Shown here: positions 1-6,429 of the stretch, piece by piece
Layout: each line of letters begins with the position of its first letter
Position numbering within the stretch: position 1 is the first letter of the stretch
Assembly: GCA_945861865.1 (NCBI GenBank)
Contig: CAMAWN010000040.1
Location: 1 to 35,812, forward strand
From: Candidatus Kuenenia stuttgartensis
GTDB taxonomy: Bacteria > Planctomycetota > Planctomycetia > Planctomycetales > Planctomycetaceae
Length of the DNA stretch: 35,812 nucleotides
Direction: 5' to 3'
The notes under the pieces: model-generated
What the model was told of the DNA's origin: nothing
Databases searched by the model: none
What the model saw: only the letters and a program-made list of their open reading frames with translations
Position numbers and translations under genes: made by a program

Positions 1-144
1 GCCGCCACCAACTTCAGCCTGCTCCGCCGAGCCGGACTGAGCCTGCTCAAAAACAACCTCACCCACAAAATCGGTGTCAAAAACAAACGACTCATCGCCG
101 CCAGCGACGAGGACTATCTCCTGCAAGTCCTCTTCAGTTCGTGA
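1..144 (+). pseudogene. C-terminal end of an ISAs1-type transposase (cut by window edge)
   Basis: Reading frame 1 is open from the first base to a TGA at 142-144. It encodes 47 residues including the stretches NFSLLRRAGLSLLK and DEDYLLQVL. These match the typical C-terminus of ISAs1-family (DDE_Tnp_ISAs1) transposases, where a conserved N-x-S/A-x-LR-x-x-A-L-x-LL segment is followed by a KRL...DxDYLL ending. The catalytic part lies outside the window, so its integrity cannot be judged. The frame ends where the next insertion sequence begins, so this may be a remnant into which, or beside which, the IS3 element landed. Family identification is by memory of the family pattern. Confidence 0.65.
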
Positions 145-176
145 CTTCAGGTGCAATCGCCCTGGGGTTCCAGACG

Positions 177-443
177 ATGGGCAGGAAGCAATTTACGGAA
201 GAGCAGATTGCGTATGTGCTGCGGCAGCATGAAGGCGGAACGGCCGTCGCCGAGATCATTCGTAAGCTGGGGATCAGCGAGCAGACGTTTTACCGCTGGA
301 AGAAGAGGTACGCGGGACTGGGCATTGCCGAACTGCGTCGGCTGAAGCTTCTGGAGGACGAGAACCGCAAGCTCAAACAGTTGGTGGCGGATCTGAGTCT
401 GGACAAGAAGATGCTGCAGGATGTGCTCTCAAAAAACGTCTGA
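177..443 (+). CDS. IS3-family transposase OrfA
   Basis: This 88-residue protein is a typical IS3 OrfA (IS407-like). It starts MGRKQFTEEQIAYVLRQHE, has a helix-turn-helix at about residues 8-45 with the signature GISEQTFYRWKKRY, and then a leucine-zipper/coiled coil (LKLLEDENRKLKQLVADL). OrfA binds the terminal repeats and, with OrfB, forms the OrfAB transposase. An upstream start at 141 would add 12 residues but overlaps the ISAs1 stop codon; the ATG at 177 gives the usual family N-terminus. The stop at 441-443 lies six bases after an A AAA AAC slippery heptamer, which allows readthrough into OrfB by -1 frameshifting. Confidence 0.88.
   Translation: MGRKQFTEEQIAYVLRQHEGGTAVAEIIRKLGISEQTFYRWKKRYAGLGIAELRRLKLLEDENRKLKQLVADLSLDKKMLQDVLSKNV
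431..437 (+). other. Programmed -1 frameshift site (A AAA AAC) of the IS3 transposase
   Basis: The OrfA codons TCA AAA AAC GTC TGA place the heptamer A AAA AAC in the correct phase for tandem -1 slippage. After slipping, the frame reads KKRLKPARRR and continues without a stop into OrfB. The position just before the OrfA stop and the -1 direction fit the known IS3 mechanism for making the fused OrfAB transposase. Slippage itself is inferred. Confidence 0.8.
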
Positions 444-1276
444 AGCCCGCTCGACGTCGTGTTCTGGTTGAGAAGCTGCGAGCGGGCTACCGAATCAGCG
501 AGCGGCGAGCTTGCGAGGTGCTGCGGGTTTCCCGTTCGAGCCATCGCTACCAGAGCGTGCGCGACGAGCGGGCGGCGTTACGGATTCGGTTGCGTGATTT
601 GGCCGCTGCACGCGTTCGCTATGGCTATCGACGCTTGGCGGTGTTGCTGCGGCGGGAAGGCTGGCGAATCAATCACAAGCTGGTTTATCGCCTGTATGTC
701 GAGGAAGGGTTACAGATGCGACGGAAAAATCCCAAGCGACGAAAGAGCTGCACGGTCCGTCTGGAGCGGCCGGTGGCGCAAAGTACCAACGAGTGCTGGA
801 GCATGGACTTCATGTCTGACCAGTTGTTCCAAGGCCAGCGATTTCGGATCTTAACGCTAGTCGATAACTTTAGCCGTGAGAGCCTGGCTCTCCGGATGGC
901 TCAACGGTTCCGCGGTGATGCTGTCGTTCAGGTGCTGGAATCGGTCACGGCTGAGCGCGGCTTGCCGCAGACGATCCGTGTGGACAATGGTCCGGAGTTT
1001 ATCTCCAAGTCTTTGGATTGGTGGGCTTACTTCAACGGCGTGAAGCTAGACTTCAGTCGGCCTGGAAAGCCCACGGACAACGCGTTCATCGAATCGTTCA
1101 ATGGCAAGTTCCGCCAAGAGTGCTTGAATCAACACTGGTTTCTGTCGCTCGACGACGCCCAGGAAGTGATCGACGTTTGGCGTGACGATTACAACCAGCA
1201 TCGACCACACAGTGCTCTGGGAGATCGGCCACCGGCCGAGTTCGCGATTTTATCAAGGGGGGCATGCCCCCCTTGA
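431..1276 (+). CDS. IS3-family transposase OrfB (DDE integrase domain, made as OrfAB fusion)
   Basis: The -1 frame is open from the slippery site to the TGA at 1274-1276. The first internal ATG is at 518, but homology starts upstream (RAGYRISERRACEVLRVSRS), so expression as a frameshift fusion is likely. An HTH_21-like part (RVRYGYRRLAVLLRREGW) precedes an rve integrase core. The catalytic triad is visible: D in WSMDFMSD, D in RVDNGPEF, and E in FIESFNGKFRQE with the usual K/R seven residues later. The NQHRPHSALG ending is typical. The protein appears intact. The last residues (SRGACPP) are encoded by a perfect palindrome, so the extreme C-terminus may not be ancestral. Confidence 0.88.
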   Translation, partial: KKRLKPARRRVLVEKLRAGYRISERRACEVLRVSRSSHRYQSVRDERAALRIRLRDLAAARVRYGYRRLAVLLRREGWRINHKLVYRLYVEEGLQMRRKNPKRRKSCTVRLERPVAQSTNECWSMDFMSDQLFQGQRFRILTLVDNFSRESLALRMAQRFRGDAVVQVLESVTAERGLPQTIRVDNGPEFISKSLDWWAYFNGVKLDFSRPGKPTDNAFIESFNGKFRQECLNQHWFLSLDDAQEVIDVWRDDYNQHRPHSALGDRPPAEFAILSRGACPP

Positions 1277-1279
1277 TAA
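1248..1279. repeat. Perfect 32-bp palindrome overlapping the orfB stop codon
   Basis: Left half TTTATCAAGGGGGGCA is followed directly by its exact reverse complement, with no spacer. It spans the last OrfB codons and the stop codon. Transcribed RNA would fold into a very stable hairpin. It may act as a terminator or mark the junction of a head-to-head duplication; this is inference. Confidence 0.85.
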
Positions 1280-1448
1280 ACCTTGTTTCTCTAGCGTTCC
1301 AAGTGGATCAAACTTGGGGGCAAGGTCAACGGCGAACCGGACTCTCATAACCCCTGGATCAGTTTTCGGGGAGCACTCCACCCCAATGAGACGGGCCGCC
1401 GTTCTGCCGTCGGTGGACGGTCGGTACGACTCAAGGAAAGAGTCGGGG

Positions 1449-2327
1449 CTACGTTTTTTGCGCGGCTTGCAGAATCGGCTGGTGAATCAGATCGGGAGTT
1501 TCGTCATTGAGTGGCCCAAGGCCCGTGGCGAAGTCCAGTTCGTTCATCGTCTTTTCGGTGTCGAGCAGGCTGCGGGTGACGGTGTCAACTTGGCTGGAGA
1601 TGTAGTCCGGCTCTTGGCGATTGACTCCGAGTTCGGCCAGCGACTTGATTTTGTTTTCGAGTCGGTTGAGTTCATGGCCGACGAACTCGTAATTGGCTTG
1701 GGCTTTATCAAAATTCGCCAGACGTTTCTGGCAGGTTTGCACGTTGTCTAGCAGTGTGCGCCGCATCTTTTGAGCGTGCGGCGATTCGTCCGTCGGCGGT
1801 ATCTCACTGAGCCGCGTCTGGGCGAGTTCGATGTCGTTCACGATTCGGTCGCGCTTGGTCCGCTCCAAAAACTTGCCCAGCGTGAATTGCGTGAACATCA
1901 GCCGCAGAAAAATCCAGATCAGCCGATCCAGTCCCGCGATTTGAAAGGACTCCAGTGGCTGGCCGGATTCCAGAGTTCCGGATTGCTGCAAGTCGTTGGC
2001 GATCTGTCGCAGATCCTGACAACTGGATCGCAGCCGTTCGTAGCGGGTCAGAAACGGTGTGGGAAGCTGTTTGAGAATCTGACGCAGCACCATGTTGGCT
2101 GATTGCGAATTCTTGTTTCGCTCCACTGCCGCGTCTTGAGCGTCCATCGCTCGCTGGAACTTCGGGTGACTCGCCAGCATTGTCAAAAAGCCGACTTCGG
2201 CAGCAACCACCAGTGGCAATAGGATGTCCGGCCGGCCGCTCAAAATCGAGAAGCCGACGCCACCAAAGAGGGCTAACAGATTCCAGCGAATCTGGAATGC
2301 CGATCGGACATACTTCAACAGGCTCAC
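1449..2327 (-). CDS. Membrane protein with coiled-coil domain, last gene of the psp/ABC operon
   Basis: This 292-residue protein has no family I recognise. The N-terminus carries two close hydrophobic segments, about residues 15-32 (LLALFGGVGFSIL) and 36-55 (DILLPLVVAAEVGFLTMLA), joined by a very short loop, so most of the chain should be on one side of the membrane. The rest is mainly helical and charged, with heptad-like stretches around residues 170-260 that suggest coiled coil. It starts with GTG, and this start overlaps the stop of the upstream ATPase gene (GTGA), so translation is probably coupled. The coupling suggests it is a partner of the ABC importer rather than an independent gene. 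An IS3 element ends 68 bp downstream. Confidence 0.8.
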   Translation of the reverse strand: MSLLKYVRSAFQIRWNLLALFGGVGFSILSGRPDILLPLVVAAEVGFLTMLASHPKFQRAMDAQDAAVERNKNSQSANMVLRQILKQLPTPFLTRYERLRSSCQDLRQIANDLQQSGTLESGQPLESFQIAGLDRLIWIFLRLMFTQFTLGKFLERTKRDRIVNDIELAQTRLSEIPPTDESPHAQKMRRTLLDNVQTCQKRLANFDKAQANYEFVGHELNRLENKIKSLAELGVNRQEPDYISSQVDTVTRSLLDTEKTMNELDFATGLGPLNDETPDLIHQPILQAAQKT

Positions 2328-3199
2328 TGATTCGATTCCAACTTTGTGATCTTGTCGCGGATGTAGTAGACGGCTTCCAGGAACTTCGGCTGACGCTGCA
2401 TCTCATTCGCGGAACTGGTGGCTGGTTCGATTTTCAACTCTTCCAGAATCGTACCGGGGGAGTTGCTCATCAAGTACACACGGTCTCCTAAAAAAACCGC
2501 CTCTTCAATGGAGTGCGTGATGAAAAAGACGGTCGCTTGCACTTCTTTCCACAGCTTGACCAACAGGTCTTGCATGTTCAGCCGCGTGAGCGGATCGAGC
2601 GCCCCGAACGGCTCATCCATCAGGATGATTCGCGGTTTCAGGATGAGCGTGCGAGCGATGGCGACTCGCTGTCTCATGCCGCCCGAAAGTTCGTGCGGAT
2701 ATTTGTGAGCGTCGGTTGCGACATTCAGCCCCATCTTATGAATCCATTCGCGACCGAGTTCGTCCCGCTGCTTTCGCGGCATGTGCAAACACTCCAGCCC
2801 GAACGTCACGTTCTCCAGCACGGTGCGATGATCAAAGCTGGTGTAATCTTGAAAGACCATCCCGCGATCCGAGCCAGGGCCAACGACTGGTTGACCTAGC
2901 ACCAGCACGTCGCCAGAAGTGGCGGGATGCTGCGGCTCCAGTCCGGCGATCGAACGCAGGATTGTGCTCTTGCCGCAGCCGCTGGGGCCAAGCACGCAGA
3001 TGAACTCTCCCTTTTCGACGACGTCCTCCACGACAAACGTCACATCGCGGATCGCGGTGAACTCGTCCGTCTTGCCGGCGTTGTACGTCTTTGTCACGTT
3101 CCGAAATTCGACAACGTGCGGCCGCAGAACTTCCTGTGGAGTGCGAACGTGGTCCAGAACGGTTCCCATCCCGACGACTTGGGCTGGCGGCTGACTCAT
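2324..3199 (-). CDS. ABC transporter ATP-binding protein (SsuB/TauB/NrtD-like)
   Basis: This 291-residue ATPase energises the importer encoded by the adjacent permease gene. Visible motifs are Walker A GPSGCGKST, Q-loop VFQDYTSF, signature LSGGMRQRVAIARTL, Walker B RIILMDEPFGALD and the switch histidine in FFITHSIEEAV. The sequence is closest in style to the nitrate/sulfonate/taurine importer ATPases. The ATG at 3199 is preferred over an upstream in-frame start at 3277, because it overlaps the permease stop in an ATGA arrangement and is followed by a family-like N-terminus (VVEFRNVTKTY). A hydrophilic stretch of about 25 residues before the first strand is longer than usual. Substrate is unknown. 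Confidence 0.93.
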   Translation of the reverse strand: MSQPPAQVVGMGTVLDHVRTPQEVLRPHVVEFRNVTKTYNAGKTDEFTAIRDVTFVVEDVVEKGEFICVLGPSGCGKSTILRSIAGLEPQHPATSGDVLVLGQPVVGPGSDRGMVFQDYTSFDHRTVLENVTFGLECLHMPRKQRDELGREWIHKMGLNVATDAHKYPHELSGGMRQRVAIARTLILKPRIILMDEPFGALDPLTRLNMQDLLVKLWKEVQATVFFITHSIEEAVFLGDRVYLMSNSPGTILEELKIEPATSSANEMQRQPKFLEAVYYIRDKITKLESNQ

Positions 3200-4152
3200 T
3201 TCGGCCTCTCTTCCGTTGCGACGGACGGAAGGCTCACCGGCGTCCGATAAAAAAACAACGACTTCATGCTCTCCCAAGGAATGAGCGTGATTCGCACCAG
3301 CGAGCGAAGCATGCCATCGCCTCCATACAAATGCGGGAACAACTGCCGCTGAATCCAGGCCAGTACTTGGTCAATGACGAGCGCGACCATTGGGATCACG
3401 AGAATGATCAAGTAGATGTGTTCGCGAAATCCGCGTCGCTGGAAGATTTGAATCTGATAGCCCAGCCCTCCGACTTCGTCGGCGATCTTGATCGACTCAG
3501 CCAGCATGATGTACCCGAATGCCAAGCCGAACATCTGGCGGCAGGCACTAAAGATCGTCGGAGCCGCCAGTGGCACGAGCACCTTCGAGATTGTCTGCCA
3601 GCGGCTGGCACCAAGCGTGTAGGCGGTGTCGATGTAGCGGGCCGACACATCCATGATGGCTCGCGCGGCATCGGAGATCACGAACGCGACGGACGCCACG
3701 AAGATGAACATCACCTTGTTTTTCTCGCCCGCTCCGAAAATGAAAATCATCAGCGGAAGCACCGCCGCCAGCGGGACGTTGCGGCCGATCATGATCAGCG
3801 GCGACAGAAAGGCGTGGACTCGCGGAAAGCAACCCGCCGTCACGCCAATCGGAATGCCGACCATTAGCGCCAGCGCGAACCCAATGCTGACTCGCCGCAA
3901 CGTCACCAGCACATTGCGAGTCAGAGCGAAATCATTCCACAGCTCGGAGAATTTGCTAAATGTTTCGGCCGGGCTGGGCAGCGTCAGGGGACCGACGAGA
4001 CGAGACTCCGCCGCTCCCTGCGTGATGAGCCACCAACCGGTGAGGCAAAGTAGAATGCACGCCACTCCCAAGCCGATGGCCTGCAACCTCGACACCGGTT
4101 TGCGTAACGTCAGCCAGTTGCGCAGCAGTCGATCCAGAAAAGAGAAGTTCAT
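3196..4152 (-). CDS. ABC transporter permease (SsuC/TauC-like, BPD_transp_1)
   Basis: This 318-residue permease has about six hydrophobic segments. It carries the EAA loop that contacts the ATPase, seen as DTAYTLGASRWQTISKVLVP near residue 190. The conserved context (TLRRVSIGFALALMVGIPIG, IFIFGAGEKNKVMFIF, GLGYQI) matches importers for nitrate, sulfonate, taurine or aminopyrimidines. It begins six bases after the binding-protein stop and overlaps the ATPase start by four bases, so the three importer genes form a tight unit. The C-terminal tail after the last membrane segment is longer than usual (about 45 residues), which may be an extra contact surface. Substrate cannot be read from the sequence. 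Confidence 0.92.
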   Translation of the reverse strand: MNFSFLDRLLRNWLTLRKPVSRLQAIGLGVACILLCLTGWWLITQGAAESRLVGPLTLPSPAETFSKFSELWNDFALTRNVLVTLRRVSIGFALALMVGIPIGVTAGCFPRVHAFLSPLIMIGRNVPLAAVLPLMIFIFGAGEKNKVMFIFVASVAFVISDAARAIMDVSARYIDTAYTLGASRWQTISKVLVPLAAPTIFSACRQMFGLAFGYIMLAESIKIADEVGGLGYQIQIFQRRGFREHIYLIILVIPMVALVIDQVLAWIQRQLFPHLYGGDGMLRSLVRITLIPWESMKSLFFYRTPVSLPSVATEERPK

Positions 4153-4158
4153 GCCGGC

Positions 4159-5916
4159 CTACTCCTGCTCCGCCGTGTAGATCTTGACCTCGACGCGGCG
4201 GTTCTTGGCGTGGTTCTGCGGATCGGTCGTGTCGGCGGGGTGTTCCCAGCCGTAGCCCTCGACGTTGAACTTGTTTTGATCCAGCTTGAACTGTTGGACC
4301 AGCGCTCCCTTCACCGCGTTCGCTCGATCCAGCGACAACTCTTTGGTCAATTCGGTGGGGATCTTGCCACGCATCGAAGCGTCGGTGTGCCCTTCGATGA
4401 TGATCCGCGCTTTGCCAAACTGGCCAGCCAGCTTGGCGATTTCCTCAACGACAAACTTGGCCTTCGGGTCGTAATCGACTTCCAGTGTCTTGCCGTCTTG
4501 ATCCTTCGTCACCTTTTTGAAGATTTCAAAACTGTTGGGATAGAAGTGAATCACGACCGTGTTGGTGAGAATCTCCTCGGCACCGCGCACCTCGGTCGTC
4601 GTCTTGGGGACGAAATGGACGACCGTCTCATCCGCCTGCGAGCGATACTTGTCGTCCTCGCCCAGCTTGTCGATGACCGTGAAATCCACGACCTGATCGA
4701 ACGGCACGGATTGATTCTTCACCTGCCGAATGGAACGATAGAGGTAATAGGATTGGTTCCAGACCCGCGCGAAGTTGGTCGGGTTGTTTTGGTTCTTGAA
4801 GAACTGATGGTTCTCGGCCCAGTTGGTACTGTGAGCGTCGCCGAGCATCCCGAGCGCATCGGCCGGGGGCAGGCCGTATCCGGCGGCCATCAGTTCGGCC
4901 ACCTTCTGCTTTTCGGCGTCCTGTTTGAGGGCTGCCATCGAATCGAAGATGCCTCGCACCAATCCCTCGATGATCGGCGGGTGGTCGTGAGCGAAGTCGG
5001 CGCGAGCGAACCAAACGTCAGCGATCAACTTGTTCGCGGTCCCGGTTGACACAAGCAGGCGGTTCCCTTTCACCTCGGATAGCTTGTAGATGTCCGGAGC
5101 CCATGAGACGGCCGCCGAGATCTTTGGGTCCGCATTGAACGCTGCCGCCGCCTCAAAAGCCGTGCTGGTGAAGTTCAACTTCACCTCACCAGGTTGAACA
5201 CCGCCGGCCACGAGCATGTTCAGCAGGAAGTAGTGCGACGGAGAATTCTCAGCCAGAGCGATCGACTTGCCACGCAGATCGGAGACGGTCTTGATGTTGT
5301 CGCGAACCACGATGCCGTCACCGCCATTCGACCAATCGATCTGTTGGAAGACGCGTGGCATGACTCGGCTGTCTTTCGGATTGCCCGACGAATCGACGAA
5401 GCCATCGACGAACAGCGGCAACATGTCGAGCGTGGCCCAACCGATGTGCACGTCACCGGCCGCGTAGGCGTCCCGCATCTCGATCGGGCTGTCGATCAGC
5501 ACGAGTTCGACTTTGAAGTCTTTTCCGTCCGAGCCTTTCCAAATCTTGGCCGGCTTGAATCCGTTGTTCGCATGAATGATCGGAGCCCATCCGGCCCACA
5601 CATTGAGCGCGAAGCGAACCGTGTTGTCGGCCAGTGGTTTGTAAGCCGCGGTGCCCTTTACGGGAGGCAGCTTCTCTGACGGCTTGAACGAGTATTCCTT
5701 CAACGTCGTGACGCTCGCATCGTCATGAGCCTCGACAGCACCAGGCTTCAACTCGTCTCCGCCACCGCCGAGCTTCTTCGGATCGATCACGTCGTTGGGC
5801 TGATCCTGCTTCCCCTGCGGCGCGAAGACATCCGCGCGAAACATCGCGAACCCAATCAAGCCGAGGACGACGCATCCCACCGCCAGATAGAACGGAACTT
5901 TCGGTTGACCAGCCAT
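4159..5916 (-). CDS. ABC substrate-binding protein (NMT1/SsuA-like) fused to a C-terminal OmpA domain
   Basis: A 585-residue two-domain envelope protein. Residues about 8-25 (FYLAVGCVVLGLIGFAMF) form one membrane anchor without an obvious cleavage site. A spacer rich in D, G and K follows. Residues about 85-400 form a periplasmic binding protein of the NMT1/SsuA type (NVWAGWAPIIHANNGF, GWATLDMLPLFVDGF, LRGKSIALAENSPSHYFL). Residues about 440-583 are an OmpA/MotB-type peptidoglycan-binding domain, with IIIEGHTDASM, LSLDRANAVKGALV and the ending KNRRVEVKIY. The start at 5916 is chosen because the hydrophobic anchor follows at once; 5973 would add 19 polar residues. The fusion implies that the receptor is held between membrane and cell wall. 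It feeds the permease six bases downstream. Confidence 0.92.
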   Translation of the reverse strand: MAGQPKVPFYLAVGCVVLGLIGFAMFRADVFAPQGKQDQPNDVIDPKKLGGGGDELKPGAVEAHDDASVTTLKEYSFKPSEKLPPVKGTAAYKPLADNTVRFALNVWAGWAPIIHANNGFKPAKIWKGSDGKDFKVELVLIDSPIEMRDAYAAGDVHIGWATLDMLPLFVDGFVDSSGNPKDSRVMPRVFQQIDWSNGGDGIVVRDNIKTVSDLRGKSIALAENSPSHYFLLNMLVAGGVQPGEVKLNFTSTAFEAAAAFNADPKISAAVSWAPDIYKLSEVKGNRLLVSTGTANKLIADVWFARADFAHDHPPIIEGLVRGIFDSMAALKQDAEKQKVAELMAAGYGLPPADALGMLGDAHSTNWAENHQFFKNQNNPTNFARVWNQSYYLYRSIRQVKNQSVPFDQVVDFTVIDKLGEDDKYRSQADETVVHFVPKTTTEVRGAEEILTNTVVIHFYPNSFEIFKKVTKDQDGKTLEVDYDPKAKFVVEEIAKLAGQFGKARIIIEGHTDASMRGKIPTELTKELSLDRANAVKGALVQQFKLDQNKFNVEGYGWEHPADTTDPQNHAKNRRVEVKIYTAEQE

Positions 5917-5982
5917 GATTTGCTTTCTGTTTGTGGTGAGCCGGAGGCCGTCAGGTCCCGGACGTGATTCCATTTTCTATTT

Positions 5983-6011
5983 GTCCGAGGGCTAACGCCC
6001 ATCGGCTCGCC
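5983..6011. repeat. Single copy of short palindromic repeat family C
   Basis: The spacer between the 100-aa gene and the binding-protein gene contains a GC-rich sequence with core CCGAGGGCTAACGCCC followed by a GGCTCGCC end. It matches one arm of the inverted pair at 24182-24264. It could partly separate the upstream (pspA) and downstream (ABC) transcription units. Confidence 0.6.
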
Positions 6012-6033
6012 TGTTTGGTGACGACTTCACCGC

Positions 6034-6336
6034 TTATCCCTGGAACTTCGTCTGCGGCCGGCTGGCCTGTAACGAGTGCAAAGTCTGCATCACGTTGAAG
6101 GCACTCAGTTCGCACAACAGCCGCGTGACTTTTTCATGCAGTGCATCGTTGAGCGACGGCTCGACTTCTTTCATCCGCGCGACGAGTCGCTGCTCTTGAG
6201 CCGCCAACTCCGCATCATCCACATGCCCATCGGAGATGGCCTCCATGAACGTGACGAGCTTCTGCGTGTATTCGTCGATCAACGTCGTTTGGGATTTGTC
6301 ATCGAGCCAGCTTTGCCGCACGGGAGAATCAGCCAT
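6034..6336 (-). CDS. Small helical protein of unknown function in the psp operon
   Basis: This 100-residue protein has no recognised domain and no signal peptide. It is almost wholly predicted helical, with an acidic patch (AISDGHVDDAELAAQEQRL) and a conserved-looking ending SAFNVMQTLHSLQ. The start at 6336 (MADSPVRQSW) is preferred to 6408, because the region before it contains an AT-rich direct repeat rather than coding-like sequence. It lies 93 bp after the AAA+ ATPase gene and 117 bp before the OmpA-fused binding protein, on the same strand. Position suggests an adaptor or regulator of the ATPase; this is inference only. Confidence 0.7.
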   Translation of the reverse strand: MADSPVRQSWLDDKSQTTLIDEYTQKLVTFMEAISDGHVDDAELAAQEQRLVARMKEVEPSLNDALHEKVTRLLCELSAFNVMQTLHSLQASRPQTKFQG

Positions 6337-6358
6337 CGTGAAATCTTTCGAGGTAGGA

Positions 6359-6384
6359 ATTTGAAATCTGGGATTTGAAATCTG
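6359..6384. repeat. Direct repeat ATTTGAAATCTG x2 in intergenic spacer
   Basis: Two 12-bp copies of ATTTGAAATCTG (6359-6370 and 6373-6384) lie between the AAA+ gene and the 100-aa gene. Related sequences occur in the spacer at 8243-8258 and as an inverted pair at 11281-11310, so this looks like a dispersed spacer motif. Confidence 0.7.
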
Positions 6385-6429
6385 TGTCGCACACGTTCTG
6401 TCGTTCACGAGACCGTTGGAAATCCCTTG

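Larger units (their letters stand above)
145..1380 (+). mobile_element. IS3-family insertion sequence, left end apparently truncated
   Basis: This element carries the classical two-frame IS3 transposase (orfA 177-443; orfB in the -1 frame to 1276). The right end is placed at 1380. Read on the minus strand, the sequence there begins TGGAGTGCTCCCCGAAAACT, which resembles the TG-starting, C/A-rich terminal inverted repeat of IS3 elements. No matching left repeat is found upstream of orfA. Only 32 bases separate the ISAs1 stop codon from the orfA start, too little for a normal IS3 leader, so the left terminus is probably lost. No target duplication could be identified. Boundaries are therefore approximate. 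Confidence 0.7.

Noticed and set aside
1304..1328. Alternative right end of the IS3 element at 1328 (TGACC... on the minus strand), pairing with TGAC at 142
   Set aside because: Similarity between the two ends is weak (about 8 of 15) and no target duplication matches; the sequence ending at 1380 looks more like an IS3 terminus.
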